A stretch of 24,255 bases of DNA from Bigelowiella natans CCMP2755. Lineage: Eukaryota > Cercozoa > Chlorarachniophyceae. Position numbers and translations under genes: made by a program. The notes under the pieces were generated by a model. The model had not been told where the DNA came from and did not search any database. It saw only the letters and a program-made list of their open reading frames with translations. This document shows, in pieces, positions 8,236 through 18,976 of the stretch (its first letter is position 1; every line of letters begins with the position of its first letter). The stretch is taken from NCBI GenBank assembly GCA_000320545.1, contig ADNK01003284.1:1-24255 (forward strand), in the 5' to 3' direction.

Positions 8236-9190
8236 TCATATGTTCTGCCAGACCACTCCTTTGACCCAAAGCGCGTAGATCATGACCAAAAAGGAGATTG
8301 AGATGACAGCGATGTATGGAATGAAGAAGGGCGCCAACTATGACATGTACAGCAAACGACGAAGGAGAAAGGTGATTATTGGGTTAGCATACAAATTGTA
8401 GAAATGAAGCAACACACAAAACATACATGTGTGTTGACTGCGCATAGATTCATCCAAGAGTATGATCTCTCGCATAATAAACACATGATCACTTTTCTTT
8501 ATATATGTATACATATATGTGTATGTGATCTATGCATTGTCATTACTCATGGTGATAACAAATATATATACCTGCGTTGCAGGCTGGATGACGTAGATAA
8601 ACGTGACACATAACGTTGCAAAGTCCGCCACTTGGGTTACCATTGCGATCTGATGTTACAGTAGAGTTGTTGTCGATGATGATGATGGTGATGATGACAA
8701 TGCTCTACGAGGGAAGAAGCGTTTGTTCTGAGGAACCACACACCAACATACTATTTGGGATAATAACCTAGAAAAACGGGAGAGATAATGTTGGAATGTG
8801 TGAAAAATAAAATGATTTCCTCGCGTCATGGACGCTGCTGCTGCAGAACCAATATTGGATTGCTGTGCTGTCTTTTTTCATGGGACTTTCACTGCTGCTA
8901 GAACTATTGAGATGTACGCCGTGCTTAGATTGCACTCACCCCGATGAAAAGGGCTTCTACGAGGACAACGAGGACGTCCGCCTCTTTTGAGCAGCACACG
9001 ACCATCAAGACAGCCAATAGAATAATTCCTGGTTGGATGGGGGGGAGTTTAGGCATATACATTCGCTATTCTAATACCACACTGAACCTAACTGATAGTC
9101 AATGGAGAAGACAGCAATGATGATGGTAATAAGGATAATGATGTTCAAGAATATTACAATTCGCACGATGCGCACACTCAAAGCACAATA

Positions 9191-9236
<46 letters not shown>

Positions 9237-9662
9237 CTAACACACATCTTGCGGCAAAGAAACATTCATCATTCCGTTGTAGTCATAGGTGTATACAACC
9301 TCCTCCGACAACGAAGATATAGATCACGATACTACTCTGCGAGGATTATTGAAAAATAGTAAATTTGGCTACAATCCCAACGACGTTACCACATTCCTAC
9401 ACACCACTACTACCACTACGTGCTGCAACTGTTCGTAGTAGTTTAGGTATTAATATTCGTGAAAGATGGCACTGTCAGCATAGATTCTATTGGAACTAGA
9501 TCTGACGCGCACCTCCTCTATGACTTGAATGCATGCAGAATCACGATCCTCGATTGTTCCTGTATAGCCAGCCTTGCAAGCGCACCTTCCAAAACGATGA
9601 TAGATACAGAAATGGCAACATGAAAGAGGGTACATATTATATCTTCATACATAATTATTTTT

Positions 9663-9697
<35 letters not shown>

Positions 9698-10066
9698 GAA
9701 TCTGGTAGCTGCTCCTCGTCACAGACACCAAAGTATACGTAAGTCGATCGATTTTCATGTTATTACTGGGTAAGATTTTCAGCCTTCATGGGGGAGTTCG
9801 CGTTTGTCGGGCATGCCGTTGCTGAGAGACAAAGGAAGAAAACACGTTGAAGAATTCGGAACAAATTAAATATTGCACAGAACACAGCCATGTTTTATTT
9901 GTACGAATAAAAACTGGAGTGTGGTGGCTCATTTGAGATAGAAAGGTGTAATAATAAGATCGCTAAATAGTTTCTACTAGTCATACACCTGCTGATGAAC
10001 GTCTTGGACAATACGAACCCGCCTGTTGACAGAAGAGTACAGCATATATTCAAAGTAGACCCCAGC

Positions 10067-10104
<38 letters not shown>

Positions 10105-10636
10105 ATCAGCCTACAGAGAGAGGGGGGGGAGGGCTCTTTCAAACCGCCATCATTATTCATTGTACATAATACATATTGTTGAGTGATTCATATTTTAAAA
10201 ATTTCCAGATAAGCTTGCGTGAGAGGAGCTATCAGTCACAGAAGACGTAAACAAACTTTGCAGGCTATTACATCAATCTTATTACAACAATCTTCTTCAT
10301 CATCAATACTTGCTACAATCATCATTATAATTTTTGTCGTCATTATCTTTATATCAGTCATACCGGGCATTCGATTTCTACTGCCGGTGTCGTGCAGTAG
10401 TACCTGAAATCAACGGCAATAATACCCATTATCAAATTTACTCATCCATAATATTGAATGCACACAATCGATGGCAAGCGCACATGAACATGCCGCACAT
10501 ACCCACACACATATTTCATTTTTTGTGTGTGCGCCTTCATGTGTGGCTAAGTAGTTTATTTGCTGCAAGAAACTCTACCCAGGAAGACACTCCCGTGTCG
10601 ACGTAGAACCTGAGCCATCAGCCACGTATCATTGCA

Positions 10637-10670
<34 letters not shown>

Positions 10671-10830
10671 CGTGCGTGTGTGTGTGTGTGTGTGTGTGTG
10701 TATGCGTGCGTGTTTTTGTTGGTGCAAACGTATATGTACATTTATAAATGGCTGATCAGGGAGTTACTCTATTAACTACTGCTACTACTCTTACGGGTGG
10801 GGACCCGTACTACTACTGCTATTACTGCTG

Positions 10831-10864
<34 letters not shown>

Positions 10865-11004
10865 GACCTTGAGGACAGTACTCCCCAATACCACATGCAA
10901 CCTTCACGGAGGTAGAAGGACAGAAACTCCTTCAAACGCAGAGAAGAACAAAGTACCAACGAAATAACGCCATGGTCGTTCAAAACTGTAAACATCTTCA
11001 TACG

Positions 11005-11041
<37 letters not shown>

Positions 11042-11167
11042 AGGATAACAGTGAATGCATCGACGAATAGGCTAGTATATAGGCAGATCCTTCACCCTGC
11101 GGGACAGATCGTCCAGTTCGTTGATCTTACTTCACAAAGCTGGGTTAAATTGCACTTGTATCTGCGG

Positions 11168-11212
<45 letters not shown>

Positions 11213-13694
11213 CGTAACGTGTGCGTGTGCGTGTGCGTGTGTGCTTGTATATGTTTTCATGACAGAGCCAGTCCAATGATCTCTTCAGAGATTTGGACTC
11301 GGATTTTATTTCTCCTTTCAGCTGTGTATCGGGTTGCTTACTGTTCAGTGAATGAAGGGCAGTAGTAGCCGGCAGGGCAATCTAAATAAGAAACATCATT
11401 TCATCATCAAACACCACCAGAGCCGTGCATCACCGCAATACTAGCGCGGCGAGAGAGCAACACATGGCCAACAGTATAAATGACTGCAACCATCTTTTGA
11501 GAGAGAGGAGACCACATTATGTGGTTCGCGCTCAACAGTGTACAAAGCAGCTCAAGCCAAATACACCACTTTACTAAAGCCTCATCATCTACCAGTTTCC
11601 TGATACGATCCCTCCGGGCAATATGAGCCTGAGAACATTCCACCGCCCCACCACCACCACCACCACCACCACCACCACCACACGTGTATACGAAGAGAAT
11701 TAATGATGGGATTTGTGATCGTCAGCGAACGGCGTCGTAAAGTCAGCAAGGAAGATTGGACGGGGAAAGCACCTTCTACACATGCAGCTTTGACAAGGAC
11801 CGAAGCACAGTAGTATCCTGTTTCCAAAAAGATCGACGAGCAGTACAATTATCTCTTACGAGGGAAATAATCCTTTTTTTATCGGATGAAGATTAGAACA
11901 TGACGTCCTTTTTTGTTGTGTTAACGCCTTCTTTTCTCCCTGTTTCGGAATGAATCGGCCAGGAAAATCGGTGTGAAAAAACAAAGTATTACCTGCTGAG
12001 CACACCGTCAGATTGGTGGATCTTGTAGGACAGTACGCAACTTGAGAATCGAACGGGGGAGGGAGAGAAGAAGAGAAGAAAAAGTCAATATTCAAAATTC
12101 ACTTCGATCGCAAGATACAGTATTTCTCCCCTCATGTCCCATAGGAGGAGGAGGAGGAGGAGGAGGAGGAGGAGGAGGAGGAGGGGGGGGGGGGGGGGGG
12201 TGGCGAGAGGAAGATGATAAAGGTGTGTCGTTCCCTTAGGTCATCATGTGCGCACCCCCGCTTTTATCCGTCGTTGGTGTGAAGGCTATTCGGTGTACGG
12301 GGCCGCGCTGTACAATCGTGTGTGTCATTACCAGTTCCAGTGCATGAATATTTTACGTCTGGGGTGGGACAGTAACTTCCACCCGGGCAGTTTGAAACAC
12401 CTATAGAGATGCAAATAAGTATCATCTTTGGCTTGACTAAGGAAATATCGCAACATACAATCACGTACACCACCACTACCACTACCAGAGAAAGGTATCA
12501 ATATCTAATAGGTAGAAACTCTTGGATCAATGGCATTACTTGTTGAGCTTGCTGGACAATAGTCCCCGATGGAGCAGTTGAAGATTGAGCTGGTTGTCGG
12601 GCAATATGACCTGATGATGAGAGTAGCAGTTGTTACCAGAAATATTCACAGCGGTAGGTAGGTACCTTCCGTATTATTATTACCACCCTATACGACGCCG
12701 ACTTTCATTTACCCGTTTTCATGATTGTGGGTTTCTGTCTCTCTCTCGCTTATGTTGCATACACTATTACGTATAGCAAAATGTATTTCAATGCATCATC
12801 ATCCTCATCATCATCATCATCATCATGATGGCTGAGGTGGCATATGATTACCCAGCTGGGCAAGGGTTGGAGACCGTTGTTGTTCTTGCCTTGCAGTATT
12901 GGCCAGAACTACACGGAACCGTATTCTCAGGCGTAGTACAAAAGCTCCCTGAACGCACAACAACCAATCGGCAATTTTCTTGGTGTGGCGACGAATGCAA
13001 ATTTATACTGTTAATCCTGCAGCTACTATTTATTTGTAGGACAATTCATCCGAAATGATAAGGAAAGAAAACACATAGGTGATAAGAAATGAAAACACAA
13101 AAGGTCTGCTGTCAGCCCCAGCAGAGACTAGAGCAGGACCCACACTACCTGCGGGGCAGTCGGCAGCAAAACGCGTACCCACCGGGCAAAGATCCCCTGT
13201 AAAATTAGCAAAATATTTTAGCAGCAGGTACAGCTGAGAAAGAAGGTGAAGAAAAAAGAAGAAAAAAATACAAAACGAAGATAGATAGTAGAAAGATTAT
13301 ACAGTCACCTGCTTCACACTGAATCGGAGTTACAGCGGGATTAGGGCAGTAGTAGCCAGAAGGACAATCTTTGGGACTGACGGTTCCATTAGGGCAGGTT
13401 TTCGCTCCCCCAGAGGCCAAAGAGCAATTCAGAACGATCGATGGCAAAGGACAATACATTCCCGCTGGACAGGCCTCTGGACTTGTTGACTGCGGAAAAC
13501 AGGCAAAAATCAATTTTTAAATCACACGTAAGGAAGCAATAAAACTCTGGTGTCTGTGGGAGGAAAACGTTGGCATTGAGGTGAAAGCAGGAAGAATTAT
13601 GAGCAGACGTGTATCGGTGACGACGCACCATTTCCAGGCACAATTGCCCGGAAGTGCACGGAATTTTCCTAATATCCGATAAATATAAATAGAC

Positions 13695-13740
<46 letters not shown>

Positions 13741-16271
13741 ACTCTTCGAGTTAGACAGTAGACAGAAAGTCAATGCGATTAAGAGTCAAAAAGAAAAGCT
13801 TCGCGTGATTTACACGATGCACACATCGATCGACCACAACATACATACCGAGTGGGATCCGGGCAGTAATTTCCCGCCGGACATGTCGCATTTGTGATCG
13901 AGCCAGTGGGACAATATGTACCATTTGTACACGGGAATATCTTGTCTGATTGCGGACAAAAGTGACCAATAGGGCAGGAAGATGTGACATTGCTACGCTC
14001 TGGACAATACTGTCCGGATTGGCACACTTCTTTTTGAGACGGATCGGAACAGTAAAACCCCGCGCTACATACTTCTCTGGACGTTGAGCCTTCTTGACAG
14101 TACTCGCCCACCTCACAATAAATGCGGGCACTTGCATTGGGACAGAAGGAACCGGCTGGACAGTTTGATTCGACGGTGCTTCTTAGTGGGCAGTATTTTC
14201 CTGCTCCGCACGGGATTGCCTGTGATGTATCCGGGCAAAATCGCCCGAGCGGGCAATCTGGAGCGCCCCCGCTTGTGCCTGTAGTACAAAAGTCCCCGAC
14301 GGAGCACAGATGTTGGGTGTTGTCGGTGGTATTGCACCAGAAACCGGCAGGGCACGTGGCCTCGACAATTGAGCCTGCAGGACAGTAGAAGGTGCCATTA
14401 CATTGATATTGCTCAGTCACTGTCGGACAGTAATGATACTCCGCACACGGAGTGAGAGCTGTGGAGTTCTCCGGACAGTAGTATCCGAAAGTAAGAGTAT
14501 TTACGCACGGGTTTTTGGTGATAACGTCCGTGCAGTAGAACCCGGGAGGACAAAAAGTGAGGTTGTATGTTCCAGCTTGACAGTACATCGGAAGATTACA
14601 CGGTTGTTGTGTCTTTGGCGTGAAGCAGATCATCCCCGGTGCGCACTGGTCGCGAATGTTTCCTCCTGGACAGTACTCGCCGGGTTTGCACTCTGAACAA
14701 GTGCTAGTTGGCCCAATCAAAGGGATTTCGTAAGCCAAGCCCGAATATCCAGGTTGGCAGGTGCAGTCTTGGACCCTGTAAGCTACGCCCACAACAAGAG
14801 TTGTCGAGAATCCAGGGCATTCGAGGATTTGTGAGCCGGTGCAATAGTAGCCAATTGGACAGTCTTCACATGATATGGTACTGAAGTTGTAGTACTTTCC
14901 ATCCGCACATGTCAGCGAGGGGGACCAGGTTGTTGGAGAAGTCGAGGGGGAAGTCGAAGATGGGCTCAGTGTGGAAGGGCTAATACTCGGGCTTTGGGTT
15001 AGAGGGCTCAGGGAAGTGGGTGCGCACGTACTTGGCGTCATCGAGGGAGCATCCGTCACAGGAGACAGAGTCGTAGGAGTCATGGTAATTGGGGATAATG
15101 AAGTTGGCGACAATGATGTCGGGGAAGAACTTGATGGCGACATCGATGGTGAACAACTCGGTGCAGAGGTAATCGGACTCTGAGTCGATGGTGAACCGGT
15201 CTTGGGAGACTGTGTTGGATTACCGGTCTTGGGAGACTGTGTTGGATTTTCTGTCGGGGATGCTGTTGGTGTTACTGTGGGAGCGTTGGAGGGTGCTGCT
15301 GTGGGGGAAGAACTTGATGGCGACATCGATGGTGAACAACTCGGTGCAGAGGTAATCGGACTCTGAGTCGATGGTGAACCGGTCTTGGGAGACTGTGTTG
15401 GATTTTCTGTCGGGGATGCTGTTGGTGTTACTGTGGGAGCGTTGGAGGGTGCTGCTGTGGGGGAAGAACTTGATGGCGACATCGATGGTGAACAACTCGG
15501 TGCAGAGGTAATCGGACTCTGAGTCGATGGTGAACCGGTCTTGGGAGACTGTGTTGGATTTTCTGTCGGGGATGCTGTTGGTGTTACTGTGGGAGCGTTG
15601 GAGGGTGCTGCTGTGGGGGAAGAACTTGATGGCGACATCGATGGTGAACAACTCGGTGCAGAGGTAATCGGACTCTGAGTCGATGGTGAACCGGTCTTGG
15701 GAGACTGTGTTGGATTTTCTGTCGGGGATGCTGTTGGATTTTCTGTCGGGGATGCTGTTGGATTTTCTGTCGGGGATGCTGTTGGTGTCACTGTGGGAGC
15801 GTTGGAGGGTGCTGCTGTGGGAGCGTTGGAGGGTGCTGCTGTGGGAGCCATGGAGGGAGCTCCTGTGGGAGCGTTGGAGGGTGCTGCTGTGGGGGCGTTG
15901 GAGGGTGCTGCTGTGGGAGCGTTGGAGGGTGCTGCTGTGGGAGCTGTGGAGGGAGCTCCTGTGGGAGCGTTGGAGGGTGCTGCTGTGGGAGCGTTGGAGG
16001 GTGCTGCTGTGGGAGCTGTGGAGGGTGCTGCTGTGGGAGCGTTGGAGGGTGCTGCTGTGGGCACAACTGTAATTGGAGAGCTCGTTCTTGGAGAACACGA
16101 GGGCGTAGTGGATGGAGAGGTAGTGGTTCCCATAACATTGCTAATGGGAGCGAGCAAGGAGGGACAAACGCATACTAACAACCAGAACTGCATCGTCGAA
16201 AGGGGCAAATTTTTCGAAGATTCAAATCGTCTCAAGATGGAAGCGACCGCTTTTTCTGACATTTGAACCAA
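8236..16271 (-). CDS. Receptor-like GCC2/GCC3 cysteine-rich membrane protein, about 21 exons
   Basis: Exons on the minus strand (high to low): 16271-13845, 13489-13309, 13196-13149, 12948-12852, 12610-12540, 12400-12332, 12040-11993, 11817-11773, 11628-11593, 11381-11342, 11125-11096, 10929-10868, 10609-10579, 10403-10364, 10022-9989, 9821-9767, 9585-9513, 9336-9300, 9028-8940, 8649-8572, 8337-8236. Every intron is GT..AG and all phases agree, giving about 1230 residues. A signal peptide follows Met27 (MQFWLLVCVCPSLLAPI). Residues 50-453 are a Ser/Thr/Pro stalk with 8- and 52-residue repeats. Then come many CPAGxYCP units (GCC2/GCC3, ephrin-receptor-like), an EGF-like CACKAGYTGT, and spans IVIYIFVVGGGIILLAVLMV, VLVVLVEALFIGIAMV, FATLCVTFIYVI and IPYIAVISISFLVMIYALWV. 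It is probably a surface protein; no ligand can be inferred. The stop at 8236 may not be the true end, since cytosolic exons could follow. Confidence 0.78.
9186..9232. repeat. (CA)n microsatellite
   Basis: CA run within the intron between receptor exons 9300-9336 and 8940-9028. Confidence 0.95.
9664..9694. repeat. (GT)n microsatellite
   Basis: GT run in the intron between receptor exons 9767-9821 and 9513-9585. Confidence 0.95.
10069..10101. repeat. (CA)n microsatellite
   Basis: CA run in the intron between receptor exons 10364-10403 and 9989-10022. Confidence 0.95.
10642..10702. repeat. (TA)n-(GT)n compound microsatellite
   Basis: TA run followed directly by a GT run, in the intron between receptor exons 10868-10929 and 10579-10609. 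Confidence 0.95.
10828..10863. repeat. (CTA)n microsatellite adjoining an exon
   Basis: The trinucleotide run abuts the donor of the receptor exon 10868-10929: on the minus strand the intron starts GTCGTAGTAGTAG. Changes in repeat length happen only a few bases from the splice site. Confidence 0.9.
11005..11042. repeat. (CAT)n microsatellite
   Basis: CAT run in the intron between receptor exons 11096-11125 and 10868-10929. Confidence 0.95.
11168..11243. repeat. (TA)n then (GTGTGC)n microsatellites
   Basis: A TA run (about 11168-11207) and GTGTGC units (about 11217-11243) lie in the intron between receptor exons 11342-11381 and 11096-11125. Confidence 0.95.
11647..11682. repeat. (CAC)n microsatellite adjoining an exon
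   Basis: ACC/CAC run ending within 20 bp of the acceptor of the small receptor exon 11593-11628. Confidence 0.95.
12144..12200. repeat. (AGG)n plus poly-G tract
   Basis: About twelve GGA/AGG units lead into an uninterrupted run of about 18-20 G. The tract is G-rich on the plus strand, that is C-rich on the transcribed receptor pre-mRNA, in the intron between exons 12332-12400 and 11993-12040. Confidence 0.95.
12794..12828. repeat. (ATC)n microsatellite
   Basis: ATC run in the intron just downstream, in the minus direction, of the receptor exon 12852-12948. Confidence 0.95.
13692..13741. repeat. (CA)n microsatellite
   Basis: CA run in the first intron of the receptor-like gene, between exons 13845-16271 and 13309-13489. 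Confidence 0.95.
15220..15725 (-). repeat. 156-bp coding minisatellite in the receptor stalk
   Basis: Copies of a 156-bp unit (for example 'gggggaagaacttgatgg' at about 15303, 15459 and 15615) are nearly identical at the DNA level. The unit is a multiple of three and encodes 52 residues containing APTVTPTASPTENPTQSPKT and APSCSPSMSPSSSS. There are three full copies with partial units at each end. The extra copy of SPKTGNPTQSPKTG near 15205-15240 is a smaller internal duplication. The array lengthens the extracellular stalk without breaking the frame. Confidence 0.95.
15726..16062 (-). repeat. 24-bp coding repeat array (APSNAPTA units) in the receptor stalk
   Basis: About eleven 24-bp units of the type 'gagcgttggagggtgctgctgtgg' encode octapeptides APSNAPTA with variants (APSTAPTA, APSMAPTA, APSNAPTG). 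Next to it are three 30-bp-like ASPTENPT units. Because unit lengths are multiples of three and stop-free, several other frames on both strands are also open here by chance. Confidence 0.95.
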
Positions 16272-16779
16272 CTGTACTTCACCTTGCAGAATTGGTCACA
16301 GTGATTGGAAAAAAGGCAAGGAGAGCTTTCAATTATGAAGGCAGCAAGGCTGCAAGCACCCACAGTTACTCGTTTGAAAAAACACTCTGTTCTACACAGC
16401 ACAGAAAAATCTGTTTAGATTAGATGTGATGGTAGAAATCGAACAACAGAACATCTTTATGCCCACCTAGAACAAAGTCAGATCCGCTTGCTTCCCATGC
16501 TACATGTAACTCGGGTTGTTGATCATAGGAGGGAGGAGAATCCAAAGCATGAATGGAATTTTAGCATGATGAAATGCATCTGTGTTGTCGTCGTGGGAAA
16601 ACAGATGTTTGTTTCGGTTTCATTCTCTCCTACGACTACCAGACTACTCAGCATACTCAGCATACTCAGCATTGACAAGTTTGAAAAGAAAAGCGACAGT
16701 TGGGCAGTGCCGGGGGGAGCACCGGAGGACCACAAAGTGTGATTGGACCTCTACGACATTGCATTTCAGCTCTGCGACA
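16272..16779. promoter_or_regulatory. Divergent intergenic region between receptor-like and transglutaminase genes
   Basis: 508 bp separate the receptor start (minus) from the proposed ATG of the VHL/transglutaminase gene (plus), so both promoters should lie here. I see no clear TATA box. There is a triple 'actcagcat' repeat at about 16647-16672. An acceptor-like 'gcatttcag' just before 16770 means that the plus gene could have an upstream non-coding or coding exon in this interval. Confidence 0.4.
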
Positions 16780-18976
16780 ATGTCAGGGACTACTGGTTCT
16801 CAAATCTCAAGTTGGAAATTGCATGGGGTTCGCTGTACTCGCAGGTCTGCCATGATCGAAGCAGTGACGGACAAAACCCTTCGGAAATCCAGGGGTGGGG
16901 GAGGGAAAGTGACGGTGGAGGTGACCAATGATGTGTACCGACCGGTCATGTGCACGTGGCTCGACTACGAGGGAAAGCTGGTAAGCGCTGGCAATCTTTG
17001 CATCTTCTTGGCGGGATGAAGATGAAGATGAAGATGAACAAAGCATTGATCAAGTCTACATGCGCCAGAACGGGACCTTTGTCCAACCTTCTGTGTTCAT
17101 TTTGCATTTCAGGACAGTAGAGGAGGCCGTGAAGTGAGGGCAGGGGGCACTTACCATCAACGAACGTCGCCGCACCACCCCTTCCTGTTTGCCGACGTTG
17201 AGACGGGGGCAGAATTGGCCTGTGTTTGCTTTCCGGAGTCTGGCACCTTCTCCCTTCTCCAGTTAATCGAAAAATTCAATACTGTTGCGAAGGGAACAAA
17301 GGTTTTCCAAGAACACAAACTGTACCCGATGCTCCCTCCCAACCCCCCCACACATGATGATCGAACCCCGAGTTGTAATGTAGGTGCAAAACAAGCACGA
17401 ATCTTAGTCTTGCAAACTATGACATGGAGGTGACTGATTATTCCCGTAGGAAGTTGTACTAATGCGAAGGCCTTTCCGGGACATCAAAATAGGAACGAGA
17501 TTCAGCACAATAAAAAATAATTTCTCGTGGAGCAACGTAACGGAGGAAGGCATGGTAGTCGGCTTCGACTGTATGAGTGATACTACGACTGGGTCGGCTG
17601 TGCAATCCATTAAGTCCATCAAGATGTATCTCATGAAAACAAAGCAAGGGGAAAGCGTGACCGAATTAAAGCAAATTGAAGGTTTGAAGTGCTCAGCTGC
17701 AGCTACCATCGATCTCGCCGACATTGAGCGGGTACGTGTAGTTCACCATTTGACTCAATTCGAAACAAAGCTTGTCAGTAAGTCGGAGATTAAGGAGTAA
17801 AGCGAAAGGGGTTTCAAGACAGTGACACCTGCGAAACTGTCAGAGGATGAACGCGGAAGGTATCTTTGGACTGTGGAGAAGCACATCGACCAGGGCAAGG
17901 GGATGATCCAAGAGCTCAAAAAGAGGGGGCTCGAACGCAAGGAAGGCATGCCTGACCACGTGTTTGTTCGCCGCTTATGCACCGAGATACCCAAGCACAT
18001 CAAATTCGACGTCACAAAAGATATGCAGAACTACAACAAGCCGCCGAGTCATGCCTTTAAAACAGGCTATGGGATGTGCCAGCGGTACTGCAAAGTCTTG
18101 ATTGCAGCCTGTCGCCTCTATGGCATCCCTGCGCGAGAGATTTTTAACGTGCCTAGAATGGAGACACCTCTCCATCCTTTTCATCCGTCTGCTCATCACA
18201 GTTGTGTGGAGGTACATCTCAAAGGAGCGGGATGGGTTGCTGTGGATCCCCATCCAAGTGCAGGCAAACTAGGCGCATTCACAGAGTACATGGCCTTCGG
18301 CTCTGACCCGCCAAGCACAGCGATCTTTGAGGACACAAACAAGCTTGGGCCGGCGTTGAAACCTTCGACCCAAGGGTCAAAAACGTTGAAAGAAGCCGAA
18401 GCTGAAGTTGCTACACGTGATGCATTTGCCAAGTTCGACTTATCCAAAGACCGCTTTCTACAGAAGGGGGAAGCCATAAACTTTTTGGCGTCGGAACTCG
18501 GCCTTCCGAAAGTGGATGGCCGTGGGGAGAGAAACACTACTTTGGACACGTTGTTCCTCATCTTAGATGTAAACGATGACGGCAAACTTAGTGAACGAGA
18601 GCTTGTACAAGCTGTGGCGGACCGTCGCCTTCCTGGCATCAACCATAGCAGGCTGGTGTATCCAGGCAGCAAGGTTGCGGGAGTGTTTCGGAAGAAAAGT
18701 ACCTCAAAGCGCGTTGGCGGCACTCCAATCCGCTGGCGCTGGTCTAAAGTGCAGGTTTATCCCGGCCTTGATAGGTTCCGCGAAATTCTGAAAGGGCTTG
18801 GAGCTGACGTCGAGCGCCCCGGGAGTTCCCACCATTCACTCTCTGATTCAGTTCTGAGGAAAACTAAGCATCCTGCAGTGAAGTTAGACTATGATCGTGT
18901 CGTAATACATCGACTAGACAAGGGGACATCCCCACAACTCGAAGCGACCTGGGGGGAAGGCGATCCTTTGCCGTGA
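16780..18976 (+). CDS. VHL beta-like / transglutaminase-like / EF-hand protein, 4 exons
   Basis: Exons are 16780-16980, 17113-17379 (or ending 17301), 17450-17777 and 17823-18976. All introns are GT..AG and phases agree, giving about 549 (or 523) residues. Residues about 45-115 resemble the VHL beta domain: VTVEVTNDVYRPVMCTWLDY EGKL, then GGTYHQRTSPHHPFLFADVE. Residues about 157-265 are unassigned. Residues about 310-410 are transglutaminase-like: Cys in GYGMCQRYCKVL, then GIPAREIF, His in HHSCVEVHLKGAGWVAVD and Asp in VDPHP, the expected Cys-His-Asp order. A canonical EF-hand follows (DVNDDGKLSERE), with a degenerate one before it (FDLSKDRFLQKGE). The C-terminal 120 residues are basic and unassigned. 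No signal peptide is seen, so it is probably cytosolic. It may be a calcium-regulated protein cross-linking or peptidase-like enzyme, with the VHL-like part binding a partner; that role is inference. The start ATG is tentative. Confidence 0.82.

Noticed and set aside
8821-8939. Possible extra exon between receptor exons 8940-9028 and 8572-8649
   Set aside because: The two flanking exons already join in phase 0 and read through a continuous hydrophobic region. Candidate inserts here contain stops or lack a donor.
15220-16266. Large alternative frames on both strands over the repeat array (292, 116, 189 and 129 codons)
   Set aside because: The repeat units are multiples of three and stop-free, so several frames stay open. 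Only the minus frame with signal peptide and cysteine-rich continuation makes biological sense.
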